Assembly (NCBI GenBank): GCA_947626415.1
Contig: CANQSA010000004.1
Span: forward strand, 78,892-142,891
Direction: 5' to 3'
DNA from: an uncultured Lachnospiraceae bacterium
Lineage (GTDB): Bacteria > Bacillota > Clostridia > Lachnospirales > Lachnospiraceae
Length of the DNA stretch: 64,000 nt
The position numbers were made by a program, and so were the translations under genes. Under the pieces are notes generated by a model. The model had not been told where the DNA came from, made no database searches, and saw nothing but the letters and a program-made list of their open reading frames with translations. Numbering within the stretch: position 1 is the stretch's first letter; every line of letters begins with the position of its first letter. This document shows positions 1 through 8,333 of this stretch, piece after piece.

Positions 1-336
1 CTGGTTGCGTTATCGCTGCTGTATGATTTTTACGGAGAACTGCTGACAAAGCACCAGAAGCAGATCTATGCGGATTTTATTTTGAATGATTACAGTCTGG
101 GTGAGATCGCCGAGGAACAGGGCATTACCCGTCAGGGAGTCCATGATCTGATCCGGCGGTGCAACCGGGCGCTGGAGAGCTATGAGGCGAAGCTGCATCT
201 GGTAGAGCGGTTTCAGCGCGCGAAGGAAAAGATCGACCGGCTGAATCTCTGCGTTGCGGAAGCAGAAGAACGGCAGGATATTGCAAAGTTAGAAGAGATC
301 AAGACAATTTCAGCTTCCATATTGGAAGAGTTTTAA
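1..336 (+). CDS. ylxM: YlxM-family (UPF0122) DNA-binding protein, 5' end outside window
   Basis: This is the C-terminal part of a small YlxM-type helix-turn-helix protein, encoded just ahead of ffh in most Firmicutes. The open frame runs into the left window edge and the true start lies upstream; an internal TTG at 82 is not needed. A sigma-region-4-like helix-turn-helix is visible around the residues reading EIAEEQGITRQGVHDLI, followed by a charged helical tail. The family is thought to influence expression of the signal recognition particle genes, but its exact role is unsettled. It ends 16 bases before ffh and is surely co-transcribed with it. Confidence 0.9.
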   Translation: MVALSLLYDFYGELLTKHQKQIYADFILNDYSLGEIAEEQGITRQGVHDLIRRCNRALESYEAKLHLVERFQRAKEKIDRLNLCVAEAEERQDIAKLEEIKTISASILEEF

Positions 337-352
337 TAAATCGGAGGCGTCC

Positions 353-1717
353 ATGGCATTTGACAGTTTAACGGAAAAACTACAGAATGTATTCAGGAAC
401 TTGAGAAGCAAGGGAAAACTTACGGAAGCCGATGTGAAGGCTGCGCTGCGGGAGGTCAAGATGGCGCTGCTGGAGGCAGATGTCAGCTTTAAGGTAGTAA
501 AGCAGTTTATCAGTGCGGTGAATGAGCGCGCGATCGGACAGGATGTGATGAACGGACTGAATCCGGGGCAGATGGTGATCAAGATCGTAAACGAAGAAAT
601 GATCCGTCTGATGGGTTCCGAGACGACGGAGATCGCGTTAAAGCCCTCCAATGAAATCACGGTGATCATGATGCTGGGACTGCAGGGCGCAGGTAAGACG
701 ACCACGGCGGCGAAGCTGGCGGGGAAACTGAAGGCAAAGGGCAGAAAGCCTCTGCTTGTCGCCTGCGACGTTTACCGTCCGGCTGCGATTGAACAGCTGC
801 AGATCAACGGACAGAAGCAGGGCGTAGAAGTGTTCTCCATGGGAACCGGTCACAAGCCTGCGGATATCGCGAAGGCGGCTGTTGAGCATGCGGCAAAAAA
901 CGGCATGAATGTGGTATTTCTGGATACGGCGGGACGGCTGCACATTGATGAAGATATGATGCAGGAACTGGTCGAGATCAAGCATGCGATCGAAGTTTTC
1001 CAGAGTATTCTGGTAGTAGACGCCATGACCGGTCAGGACGCGGTAAATGTGTCCGGAACCTTTAACGAACAGATCGGGATCGACGGCGTGGTTTTAACCA
1101 AGCTGGACGGTGATACCAGAGGCGGCGCGGCTTTGTCGATCCGTGCGGTAACCGGGAAACCGATCCTGTATATCGGTATGGGAGAGAAGCTGTCCGACCT
1201 GGAACAGTTCTATCCGGACCGTATGGCTTCCAGAATTCTGGGCATGGGTGATGTGCTGACTCTGATCGATAAGGCACAGGCAGCAATTGACGAGGACAAG
1301 GCGCGAGATCTGGAACGCAAATTAAAAAAAGCGGAGTTCAGTTTTGACGACTATCTGGACTATATGGCACAGATTAAAAATATGGGCGGTCTGGGCGAGA
1401 TCATGAATATGATGCCCGGCATCAGCGGCAAGATCCGGGAGGATCAGCTGCCGGATGAAAAGGCATTGGGAAGAACCGAAGCCATCATTCATTCCATGAC
1501 AAAGGCGGAACGCGCGAATCCCGATATCCTGAACGCGTCCCGGAAAGCCAGGATCGCCAAAGGTGCCGGCGTGGATATGGGGGAAGTGAACCGGCTGGTG
1601 AAGCAGTTTGAACAGGCGAGAAAGATGATGAAGTCCCTGCCCGGCATGATGGGCGGCAAGAAAGGAAAGCGCCGGGGCGCTTTCGGCGGATTGTTCGGCG
1701 GCAGAATGCCTTTTTAG
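353..1717 (+). CDS. ffh: Signal recognition particle GTPase Ffh (SRP54)
   Basis: Ffh binds the SRP RNA and signal peptides of nascent membrane and secreted proteins and delivers ribosomes to FtsY at the membrane. At 454 aa the length is normal. The N domain fills about residues 1-100. The GTPase domain carries the P-loop GLQGAGKT at 109-116, DTAG at 191-194 and TKLD at 249-252. The methionine-rich M domain follows from about 300 and ends in a Gly/Lys/Arg-rich tail. The ATG is preceded by GGAGG. It sits between ylxM and rpsP, the usual Firmicute order. Confidence 0.98.
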   Translation: MAFDSLTEKLQNVFRNLRSKGKLTEADVKAALREVKMALLEADVSFKVVKQFISAVNERAIGQDVMNGLNPGQMVIKIVNEEMIRLMGSETTEIALKPSNEITVIMMLGLQGAGKTTTAAKLAGKLKAKGRKPLLVACDVYRPAAIEQLQINGQKQGVEVFSMGTGHKPADIAKAAVEHAAKNGMNVVFLDTAGRLHIDEDMMQELVEIKHAIEVFQSILVVDAMTGQDAVNVSGTFNEQIGIDGVVLTKLDGDTRGGAALSIRAVTGKPILYIGMGEKLSDLEQFYPDRMASRILGMGDVLTLIDKAQAAIDEDKARDLERKLKKAEFSFDDYLDYMAQIKNMGGLGEIMNMMPGISGKIREDQLPDEKALGRTEAIIHSMTKAERANPDILNASRKARIAKGAGVDMGEVNRLVKQFEQARKMMKSLPGMMGGKKGKRRGAFGGLFGGRMPF

Positions 1718-1765
1718 GCGCCGTTTAACATAAATAACAGCATAATTCCAAGGAGGTGAAATGAA

Positions 1766-2011
1766 ATGGCAGTAAAAATCAGATTAAGAAGAATGGGACA
1801 GAAGAAGGCTCCCTATTATAGAGTGATTGTAGCGGACTCCAGATCTCCGAGAGATGGTAAGTTTATCGAGGAAATCGGTACTTATGATCCCAACAGAGAA
1901 CCCAGCGCATTCCAGATTAATGAAGAACTGGCGAAGAAATGGCTGGCAAACGGTGCTCAGCCTACAGAAACTGTAAGCAAATTGTTTAAGCTTGCCGGTA
2001 TTGAGAAATAG
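1766..2011 (+). CDS. rpsP: 30S ribosomal protein S16
   Basis: S16 is a small-subunit protein needed for 30S assembly. The 81-residue product starts [20 protein letters not shown], the family signature, and has the typical length. A strong AGGAGG precedes the ATG. An out-of-frame ATG five bases upstream is not the start. It lies 48 bases after ffh and two bases before the open frame that contains khpA, in the conserved rpsP-khpA-rimM-trmD-rplS order. Confidence 0.99.
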   Translation: MAVKIRLRRMGQKKAPYYRVIVADSRSPRDGKFIEEIGTYDPNREPSAFQINEELAKKWLANGAQPTETVSKLFKLAGIEK

Positions 2012-2049
2012 GTTTGTTTTTCGTTACAGCTTGCGGAATCGAGGTTCAA

Positions 2050-2280
2050 ATGAAAGAATTATTAGAAGTTCTGGCAAAGTCACTGGTTGATGAGCCGGAT
2101 CAGGTGGTTGTTACAGAAACAGAAAATGGGAAGACCATTGTTCTGGAATTAAGCGTGGCGCCGGAAGATATGGGCAGAGTAATCGGTAAGCAGGGGAGAA
2201 TTGCGAAGGCAATCCGCTCCGTAGTAAAAGCAGCCGCCTTAAAAGAAGACAAGAAAGTGATTGTTGAAATCAAACAGTAA
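2050..2280 (+). CDS. khpA: KH-domain RNA-binding protein KhpA
   Basis: KhpA is a small single-KH-domain RNA-binding protein that in other Firmicutes pairs with KhpB/Jag and affects cell elongation and RNA metabolism. The start chosen at 2050 gives 76 aa, the usual length; the open frame extends to 2014 but those residues do not look like the family. The KH signature with its GKQG loop (VIGKQGRIAKAI) lies in the second half. The position between rpsP and rimM is conserved. An imperfect hairpin follows the gene at 2290-2339. Confidence 0.95.
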   Translation: MKELLEVLAKSLVDEPDQVVVTETENGKTIVLELSVAPEDMGRVIGKQGRIAKAIRSVVKAAALKEDKKVIVEIKQ

Positions 2281-2289
2281 CACGGATGG

Positions 2290-2344
2290 GCTGCCGCGAA
2301 GGCGGAGTGCAGAAGTTCTGCCTTCTCCTTTGCGACAGCTTTTG
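2290..2344 (+). other. Imperfect long hairpin between khpA and rimM, with a following T run
   Basis: The sequence GCTG (2290-2293) through CAGC (2336-2339) folds into one long imperfect hairpin. Matched blocks are GCTG/CAGC, CGC/GCG, AAGG/CCTT and GCAG/CTGC, separated by single mismatches and G-T wobbles. TTTT follows directly. It could be a weak terminator or processing site that lowers expression of rimM-trmD relative to rpsP-khpA. No promoter is obvious between it and rimM. Found by eye, not by a folding program. Confidence 0.5.
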
Positions 2345-2379
2345 TATGTGAAAGAAATGACAGGTGAAATGGAGAAAAA

Positions 2380-2898
2380 ATGAAAGAAACAGAGAATCTG
2401 CTGCAAGTCGGGATCATCACGTCCCCGCACGGCGTCCACGGAGAAGTAAAGGTTTATCCGACTACGGACGATCCGGGCCGCTTTAACGAGTTAAAGGAAG
2501 TGATCCTGGATCTGGGGAGATCCACCCGGCTTTTGCATGTGATATCCGTTAAATATATCAAACAGATGGTGATCCTAAAATTTGAGGAGATCGCAGACCG
2601 AAACGAGGCGGAACTGCTGCGGCAGAAACCGCTTCTGGTAACCAGAGAAAACGCGGTTGCGCTCGAAGAAGGCGAATATTTCATCGCGGATCTGATCGGT
2701 CTGGCTGTTGAAGACGAAGCAGGAACCCGGCTGGGTACGCTGACCGACGTTCTTCAGACCGGCGCCAATGATGTATATGTCTGCGATACGGGCAAAAAAG
2801 AATTGATGCTGCCTGCCATTCGGGAGTGTATTCTGAATGTGGATCTGGAAAACAAAGTGATGAAAGTACATGTAATGAAAGGATTGTTGGACTTATGA
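2380..2898 (+). CDS. rimM: 16S rRNA processing protein RimM
   Basis: RimM assists late 30S maturation around the S19 and 16S rRNA head region. The 172-aa product has the typical two-part build: an N-terminal RimM barrel beginning [20 protein letters not shown] and a C-terminal PRC-barrel with the stretch [14 protein letters not shown] near the end. Its start follows GGAGAAAAA. Its stop overlaps the trmD start by four bases (ATGA at 2895-2898), which implies coupled translation. Confidence 0.97.
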   Translation: MKETENLLQVGIITSPHGVHGEVKVYPTTDDPGRFNELKEVILDLGRSTRLLHVISVKYIKQMVILKFEEIADRNEAELLRQKPLLVTRENAVALEEGEYFIADLIGLAVEDEAGTRLGTLTDVLQTGANDVYVCDTGKKELMLPAIRECILNVDLENKVMKVHVMKGLLDL

Positions 2899-3626
2899 AT
2901 TTCCACGTCATGACCTTATTTCCGGAGATGGTCACGCAGGGACTCTCCGACAGTATTATCGGCCGTGCGGCAGACAGGGGTCTGGTCTCCGTCCATGCGG
3001 TCAATATCCGGGATTACGCGAACAACCGTTACAGGCAGGTGGACGATTATCCCTACGGCGGCGGCGCCGGAATGGTCATACAGCCTCAGCCGGTCTATGA
3101 CTGCTATCAGGCGCTGGCGGAACAGATCGGGAAAAAAACGAGAGTGATTTATTTAACGCCGCAGGGCCGGGTATTCAGTCAGAAGATTGCGGAAGAGCTG
3201 GCGAAAGAAGAAGATCTGATCTTTCTCTGCGGTCATTATGAAGGCGTCGATGAACGGGTGCTGGAGGAGATTGTGACGGACCCGATTTCCATTGGCGATT
3301 ATGTGCTGACCGGCGGAGAACTGCCCGCCATGGTGATGATCGACTGTATCTCCCGGCTTGTGCCCGGGGTGCTGCACAACGATCTTTCGGCGGAATTTGA
3401 AAGTTTCCAGGACAATTTGCTGGAATATCCCCAGTATACCAGACCGGAGGAATTCATGGGGAAAAAAGTGCCGGAGATCTTATTGTCCGGCCATCACGCC
3501 AATATTGAAAAATGGCGCAGAGAGCAGTCCGTGATCCGGACGGCACGGTGGAGACCGGATCTGCTGGAAACGGCGGAGCTGACCGAGCAGGAGAAAAAGC
3601 TCGCAGAAGAAATCAGGGAACCCTGA
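2895..3626 (+). CDS. trmD: tRNA (guanine-37-N1)-methyltransferase TrmD
   Basis: TrmD transfers a methyl group from S-adenosylmethionine to N1 of G37 in tRNAs, preventing +1 frameshifts. The start at 2895 overlaps the rimM stop and gives 243 aa beginning [12 protein letters not shown], the family start; the frame stays open upstream to 2826 but that is inside rimM. The SPOUT trefoil-knot motifs [12 protein letters not shown] and [12 protein letters not shown] are clear. A promoter and leader for rplS follow. Confidence 0.98.
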   Translation: MNFHVMTLFPEMVTQGLSDSIIGRAADRGLVSVHAVNIRDYANNRYRQVDDYPYGGGAGMVIQPQPVYDCYQALAEQIGKKTRVIYLTPQGRVFSQKIAEELAKEEDLIFLCGHYEGVDERVLEEIVTDPISIGDYVLTGGELPAMVMIDCISRLVPGVLHNDLSAEFESFQDNLLEYPQYTRPEEFMGKKVPEILLSGHHANIEKWRREQSVIRTARWRPDLLETAELTEQEKKLAEEIREP

Positions 3627-3652
3627 AGAAATGTAAAAAATTGAAAAATTGC

Positions 3653-3681
3653 TTGCGTTTGGGCAAATTCTATGCTATTAT
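3653..3681 (+). promoter_or_regulatory. Vegetative promoter for rplS
   Basis: TTGCGT (3653-3658) and TATTAT (3676-3681) are separated by 17 bases, a good sigma-A arrangement. Transcription would start near 3688, giving a leader of roughly 70 bases before rplS. This would let L19 be made independently of the upstream ffh-trmD genes. Confidence 0.7.
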
Positions 3682-3690
3682 GGGTAATGC

Positions 3691-3718
3691 TGTAAGAAAG
3701 AGATGGTCCTCTGTTACA
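3691..3718 (+). promoter_or_regulatory. Structured rplS leader, candidate L19 autoregulatory element
   Basis: Within the predicted rplS leader, TGTAA (3691-3695) pairs with TTACA (3714-3718), and inside it AGAG (3699-3702) pairs with CTCT (3709-3712) around the loop ATGGTC. Autoregulatory L19 leaders are known in Firmicutes. The position and size fit, but I did not match this to a covariance model, so the function is inferred. Confidence 0.5.
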
Positions 3719-3761
3719 TGAATTGTATTAAGAACATCCGGCGATATAAGGAGGAACAGAA

Positions 3762-4109
3762 ATGAACGAGATTATCAGAAAGATTGAAGCGGAGCAGTTA
3801 AAGACCGATATCACTCCGTTTCATGTAGGCGATACCGTACGGGTTCACGCGAAGATCAAGGAAGGCAACAGAGAGAGAATCCAGGTATTTGAAGGTACTG
3901 TTTTGAAGAAACAGGGCGGAAGCACAAGAGCTACGTTTACAGTCAGAAAGACATCCAACGGGATCGGCGTAGAGCGGACATGGCCGCTGCATTCGCCTAC
4001 CATTGAGAAGATTGAGGTTGTTCGTCTGGGTAAAGTCAGAAGAGCGAAGCTGAACTACCTGAGAAAGAGAGTCGGTAAGGCAGCTAAGGTAAAAGAATTA
4101 GTGAAATAA
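3762..4109 (+). CDS. rplS: 50S ribosomal protein L19
   Basis: L19 lies at the subunit interface of the large ribosomal subunit. The 115-aa product has the typical length and the family pattern, with [26 protein letters not shown] near the N terminus and a basic C-terminal end with [21 protein letters not shown] precedes the ATG. It has its own promoter and a structured leader, and is followed within nine bases by a strong terminator. Confidence 0.99.
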   Translation: MNEIIRKIEAEQLKTDITPFHVGDTVRVHAKIKEGNRERIQVFEGTVLKKQGGSTRATFTVRKTSNGIGVERTWPLHSPTIEKIEVVRLGKVRRAKLNYLRKRVGKAAKVKELVK

Positions 4110-4117
4110 GCAAGCTA

Positions 4118-4153
4118 AGCCTCGCAGAACAATTCTGTTTTGCGGGGCTTTTT
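4118..4153 (+). terminator. Rho-independent terminator after rplS
   Basis: AGCCTCGCA (4118-4126) pairs with TGCGGGGCT (4141-4149), with one G-T wobble, and is followed by TTTT. It closes the ribosomal protein unit. lepB starts only about 35 bases further on without an obvious promoter, so some read-through is likely. Confidence 0.9.
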
Positions 4154-4187
4154 ACAATTTCCGTAAAAGCGCGGGAGCGGAGGCCAT

Positions 4188-4751
4188 ATGGGGTATTTTA
4201 AGGAGCGATGGACGGAAAATCTGTTTTCTGACCGGATATTAAAATGGATCGTTGATATTGTGCTGGCAGTCGTGACAGCAGTCATGGTGATCTGGTTTTT
4301 CGGCAAGGACATTACTATAGAAGGAAATTCCATGACGCCGGAACTGGAAGCCGGAGAAGTGGTTTTATTGAACCGGCTGGCTTATGGGATCGGTACGCCG
4401 AAGGCCGGAGATGTGATCGCCTATGAAACGGAAGGGGAAAAGACGGTATCGGTAAAACGGATCCTGGCTGTGCCGGGGGATACGGTACAGATCCGGGACG
4501 GCGTTTTATATGTAAATGAAACGCAGATAAAGCTCTATGAAACGCAGGAACTGATCGTCTACAGCGGAATCGCGAAGGAGCCGCTGACGCTGGGAGAAGA
4601 CGCTTATTTTGTAATGGGAGACAACTGGAATAACAGTGAGGACAGCCGATATGAAGAGATCGGACTGATCCAAAAGGAACAGATCCTCGGTAAAGTGTGG
4701 CTGCGGGCCGCGCCGTTTGCCCGGATCGGACTGGTGAAGAATAAAGGATAG
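4188..4751 (+). CDS. lepB: Signal peptidase I (first copy)
   Basis: Type I signal peptidase cleaves signal peptides from secreted proteins at the outer face of the membrane. The 187-aa product has one N-terminal membrane segment (about residues 17-40), the catalytic serine S48 in GNSMTPELEAGE and the catalytic lysine K90 in VSVKRILAVPGD, plus the later MGDN motif. This is the short Gram-positive form with a Ser/Lys dyad. A second signal peptidase lies at 5678, on the other side of rbgA. Confidence 0.95.
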   Translation: MGYFKERWTENLFSDRILKWIVDIVLAVVTAVMVIWFFGKDITIEGNSMTPELEAGEVVLLNRLAYGIGTPKAGDVIAYETEGEKTVSVKRILAVPGDTVQIRDGVLYVNETQIKLYETQELIVYSGIAKEPLTLGEDAYFVMGDNWNNSEDSRYEEIGLIQKEQILGKVWLRAAPFARIGLVKNKG

Positions 4752-4764
4752 AGGAAGACAGAAA

Positions 4765-5637
4765 ATGCAGCAGGAGCAGACAACAAGCAATATCAACTGG
4801 TATCCCGGACATATGACAAAGGCATGGCGGCAGATGCAGGAAGATATCAAACTGATCGATTTGGTGATCGAACTGGTGGATGCCCGAATCCCGCTTAGCA
4901 GCCGGAATCCGGATATTGACCGGCTGGGGCAGGGAAAAGCCCGGCTGGTATTATTGAATAAAGCGGATCTGGCGGATGAAGAACAGACAGAACAATGGAT
5001 TTCCTATTTTCGGACAAAGGGCTGCCAGGCGGTTGCCGTAAATTCCCAGAACAGCGGCGGACTGAAACGGATCAACAGCGCTGTGCAGGAAGCGTGCCGG
5101 GAGAAGATTGAACGGAATAAGCGCCGCGGCATCTTAAACCGTCCGCTTCGCGCTATGGTTGTGGGGATCCCCAATGTGGGGAAGTCTACCTTTATCAATG
5201 CCTATGCGAAGCGCGCCTGCGCGAAAACCGGCAATCAGCCGGGCGTTACCAAAGGAAAACAGTGGATCCGATTGAGCAATGTTCTGGAGCTGCTGGATAC
5301 GCCGGGAATCCTTTGGCCGAAGTTTGAAGATCAGGCGGTTGCCGTCCGGCTGGCCCTGATCGGGTCGATCCGGGATGAAATCCTGAATCTCAATGACCTG
5401 GCTATTCAGGGGATCCGTCAGATGCAGACGCTTTACCCGGGCAGGATTGCGAAACGCTATGAGATTTCGGAAGAACAGGAAGCTTTGGCAGTGCTGGAGG
5501 GAATTGCGGACAGCAGGAAATGCCGCTTAAAGGGAGACCTGCCGGATTACGACAAAGCATCCGCGATCTTCCTCAATGATTTGCGAAGCGGTAAACTGGG
5601 AAGACTGACATTGGAACATTGTGAACAGACAGCATAG
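4765..5637 (+). CDS. rbgA: Ribosome biogenesis GTPase RbgA (YlqF)
   Basis: RbgA is a circularly permuted GTPase required for late 50S assembly. The G4 motif (LNKADL, from residue 64) comes before the P-loop (GIPNVGKS, 134-141), the hallmark of the permuted YlqF/YawG family, and DTPG follows. The family start INWYPGHMTKA is present, and 290 aa is normal. It lies between two signal peptidase genes; association of rbgA with signal peptidase and rnhB genes is common in Firmicutes. Confidence 0.97.
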   Translation: MQQEQTTSNINWYPGHMTKAWRQMQEDIKLIDLVIELVDARIPLSSRNPDIDRLGQGKARLVLLNKADLADEEQTEQWISYFRTKGCQAVAVNSQNSGGLKRINSAVQEACREKIERNKRRGILNRPLRAMVVGIPNVGKSTFINAYAKRACAKTGNQPGVTKGKQWIRLSNVLELLDTPGILWPKFEDQAVAVRLALIGSIRDEILNLNDLAIQGIRQMQTLYPGRIAKRYEISEEQEALAVLEGIADSRKCRLKGDLPDYDKASAIFLNDLRSGKLGRLTLEHCEQTA

Positions 5638-5677
5638 GAAACACAGCAGAGGAAACTAAATTAGGACAGCGCTTATT

Positions 5678-6304
5678 ATGAAAGAGACAAAGACGAAGAA
5701 AAAAGAGAAAGCGGAAGAATTGGAAGAAGAACAGGAAGAACGCAGTCAGAAAGAAAACGTGTGGGAGATCCTGCGTACCTTTATGATCCTGGGAACGGTG
5801 ATTCTGCTCTGCTTTCTGTTCCGGGAGTTTGTACTGCAGCGGACGGTTGTAATGGGCGAGTCTATGGAAGACACCTTACAGGACGGAGATAATCTGCTGG
5901 TCGATAAGATCAGCTACCGGTTTTCCGATCCTGAGCGGTTTGACGTGATCGTATTTCCGTTTGAGGAAGAGGACGGAACGACAGAGCGGTATATCAAGCG
6001 GATCATAGGGCTGCCGGGAGAGACAATTTCCATTGAGGACGGAAAGATTATCATTGACGGTAAGGTATTGGAAGAATCTTACGGTCTGGAGACGATAAAA
6101 GAGGCCGGTTTTGCCAAAACTCCGGTCACAATGGCGCCCAATGAGTATTTTGTGCTGGGGGATAACCGGAATCACAGTAAAGACAGCAGAGATTTAGACC
6201 GCTGGGGCACTCCTACGGTCGGACTGGTGAAGCGGGAAAATATAATCGGAAAAGTCTGGATCCGGATATTCCCGTTCAGTAAATTTGGGACGATTGATCC
6301 TTAA
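5678..6304 (+). CDS. lepB: Signal peptidase I (second copy)
   Basis: This is a second type I signal peptidase, 208 aa. It has a highly charged Lys/Glu-rich cytoplasmic N terminus (about residues 1-30), one membrane segment, the catalytic serine S62 in MGESMEDTLQDGD and lysine K107 in RYIKRIIGLPGE, and the conserved LGDNRNHSKDSR box. It differs clearly from the first copy and is not a recent duplicate. The start has only a weak ribosome binding site (AGGA about 13 bases upstream). Confidence 0.95.
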   Translation: MKETKTKKKEKAEELEEEQEERSQKENVWEILRTFMILGTVILLCFLFREFVLQRTVVMGESMEDTLQDGDNLLVDKISYRFSDPERFDVIVFPFEEEDGTTERYIKRIIGLPGETISIEDGKIIIDGKVLEESYGLETIKEAGFAKTPVTMAPNEYFVLGDNRNHSKDSRDLDRWGTPTVGLVKRENIIGKVWIRIFPFSKFGTIDP

Positions 6305-6344
6305 CAGCTCAGCGTAAGGAATTGTACGGAAATGAGGAGAGCGC

Positions 6345-7124
6345 ATGCAGGAAACGGTAACGGAGATCAAAAAACGGCTGGAAATGGCCGCTATGGAACA
6401 GCTTCCGACCTTACTAAAGGAATATGCGCCGGATGAACGGCAAAGCGTACAGAAGCTGCTTTTGACGTATACAAAGCGCTGTGCGGGTTATCAGGCGGAG
6501 CTGGAACGGACCTGGAATATGAAAACCTATGAACGGCAGTATGCCGGACAGGGATACATTGCAGGAATGGATGAAGTAGGGAGAGGACCGCTGGCCGGTC
6601 CGGTGGTAACCTGCGCGCTGATCCTGCCGGAGGACTGCAATATTTTATATATCAATGACTCCAAGCAGGTAAGCGCAAAAAAACGGGAGGAACTTTACGG
6701 TCAGATCTTAGAGGCAGCGGTGTCCGTGGGGATCGGCGTCGTTTCTCCGAAGCGGATCGATGAGATCAATATTTTGCAGGCTACTTATGAAGCCATGCGG
6801 CAGTCGGTCAGTAAATTGACAGTACGCCCCGCGGTTTTATTAAATGACGCCGTAACCGTGCCGGGACTGCCGGAAACGATCCTGCAGGTGCCTATTATCA
6901 AAGGAGACGCAAAGAGTATGTCGATCGCGGCGGCAAGTATCGTGGCAAAAGTGACAAGGGACCGGATGATGACAGAATATGATAAATTGTATCCGGGCTA
7001 TGGCTTTGCGGCAAATAAAGGGTATGGCAGTGCAGCGCATATCGCAGCGATCGTAAGTATGGGCGCATCGCCCATTCACCGGCAGACTTTTATTCAAAAT
7101 TTTATTAAAAAAGATGAAAATTAA
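6345..7124 (+). CDS. rnhB: Ribonuclease HII
   Basis: RNase HII nicks RNA-DNA hybrids at ribonucleotides and starts ribonucleotide excision repair. The catalytic start GMDEVGRGPLAGPVV (D76, E77) and later INDSKQVSAKKREEL and GYGFAANKGYGSAAH are all present. At 259 aa it has the roughly 60-residue N-terminal extension seen in Firmicute RnhB. GAGGAG precedes the ATG. Its 3' end overlaps yraN by 11 bases. Confidence 0.97.
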   Translation: MQETVTEIKKRLEMAAMEQLPTLLKEYAPDERQSVQKLLLTYTKRCAGYQAELERTWNMKTYERQYAGQGYIAGMDEVGRGPLAGPVVTCALILPEDCNILYINDSKQVSAKKREELYGQILEAAVSVGIGVVSPKRIDEINILQATYEAMRQSVSKLTVRPAVLLNDAVTVPGLPETILQVPIIKGDAKSMSIAAASIVAKVTRDRMMTEYDKLYPGYGFAANKGYGSAAHIAAIVSMGASPIHRQTFIQNFIKKDEN

Positions 7125-7473
7125 CAAACGTAAGATCGGCAGCCGCTGGGAGCAGGCTGCAAAGGCTTATTTAGAAAAACGGGGATATCGGATCGTGGAA
7201 GAAAATTTCCGCTGCCGGCAGGGAGAGATCGATCTGATCGGTTATGATGGGGCAGTGTTGTGTTTCATCGAAGTGAAATACCGCACGAGCGAACGGTACG
7301 GCCTGCCCGGAGAGGCAGTAGACGCCAGGAAGAGACAGCGGATCATAAATGCCGCCGGATATTACCTGTATCGGAACCGTCTCCCGCAGGATACGCCGTG
7401 CCGCTATGACGCGGTGCTGATCCTAGAAGATCGGATCGAATTGATTCAAAACGCGTTCGGCGGGATCCTGTAG
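7114..7473 (+). CDS. YraN family (UPF0102) endonuclease-like protein
   Basis: YraN proteins have a PD-(D/E)XK nuclease fold resembling Holliday junction resolvases, but their role is not settled. The 119-aa product shows the expected active-site spacing: E38 and D40 in QGEIDLIGYDG, then E53 and K55 in FIEVKYR. It starts inside rnhB, as is common, since rnhB-yraN is a conserved pair. Confidence 0.93.
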   Translation: MKINKRKIGSRWEQAAKAYLEKRGYRIVEENFRCRQGEIDLIGYDGAVLCFIEVKYRTSERYGLPGEAVDARKRQRIINAAGYYLYRNRLPQDTPCRYDAVLILEDRIELIQNAFGGIL

Positions 7474-7503
7474 GAAAATCATGGAATCGGAATGGAGTTT
7501 CGT

Positions 7504-8325
7504 ATGAATATGAAAAAGCAGATCGGAAAGAACGGAGTTCCTTTTTTGTCCTTTCCGGCATTAGATAAAATGGATTGGATCGTCAATGGGTTTTCGACCA
7601 GGGAAGGCGGCGTGAGTACCGGAATGTTCGCCACGATGAATCTGACCTTTTCCAGAGGCGATGAAGAAGCGGCTGTCCGGGAAAATTTCAGACGGATCGC
7701 GGCCGCCATCGGATTTGACGAAAACCGGATGGTAATGGGACGGCTGGAACATACCACGAACGTCCGGGTCGCGACGGAGGAAGACGCCGGAAAAGGCTAT
7801 GGAAAAGAACCGGATTATGCCGGGATTGACGGATTGATCACCAACGTCCCCAATTTACCGTTGATGACGACCTATGCGGACTGCGTGCCGCTGTATTTCG
7901 CGGATCCGGTACACCGGGCCATCGGGCTGTCGCATTCCGGCTGGCGGGGAACCGTAAACCGGATGGGAAAGGCGACGCTGGATGCCATGAAAAAAGCCTA
8001 CGGTACCAGGGCGGAAGATGTGACGGCCTGTATCGGACCGTCCATCTGTAAAGACTGTTACGAAGTCGGCGAAGATGTGGCGGCGGAATTTGCCCGTAAT
8101 TTTACAGAGGAAAGTTTGGAGCGGATCCTGGCCCGGAAAGAAAATGGAAAATATCAGCTGGATCTGTGGGCGGCTAACCAGGTGATCTTAACGGAAGCAG
8201 GCGTACCGGCTGAACAGATTGTTACTGCTGGACTCTGTACCTGCTGCAACAGCGACTGGCTGTTTTCCCACCGCGCAACACATGGGAAACGGGGCGTCAT
8301 GGCGGCATTTTTAATGATTCGGTAG
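7504..8325 (+). CDS. pgeF: Peptidoglycan editing factor PgeF (YfiH, laccase-domain family)
   Basis: This COG1496 family was long called multicopper polyphenol oxidase. In Escherichia coli the enzyme removes wrongly incorporated residues from cell-wall precursors, and purine nucleoside activity is reported for relatives. The conserved metal-binding blocks TYADCVPLYFADP, LSHSGWRGT and CIGPSICKDCYEVG are present, as is the Cys-rich CTCCNSDWLFSHR end. ATG 7504 is chosen because GGAG at 7494-7497 is spaced six bases from it; the frame is open to 7492. The product is 273 aa. Confidence 0.92.
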   Translation: MNMKKQIGKNGVPFLSFPALDKMDWIVNGFSTREGGVSTGMFATMNLTFSRGDEEAAVRENFRRIAAAIGFDENRMVMGRLEHTTNVRVATEEDAGKGYGKEPDYAGIDGLITNVPNLPLMTTYADCVPLYFADPVHRAIGLSHSGWRGTVNRMGKATLDAMKKAYGTRAEDVTACIGPSICKDCYEVGEDVAAEFARNFTEESLERILARKENGKYQLDLWAANQVILTEAGVPAEQIVTAGLCTCCNSDWLFSHRATHGKRGVMAAFLMIR

Positions 8326-8333
8326 GAGTGAGT

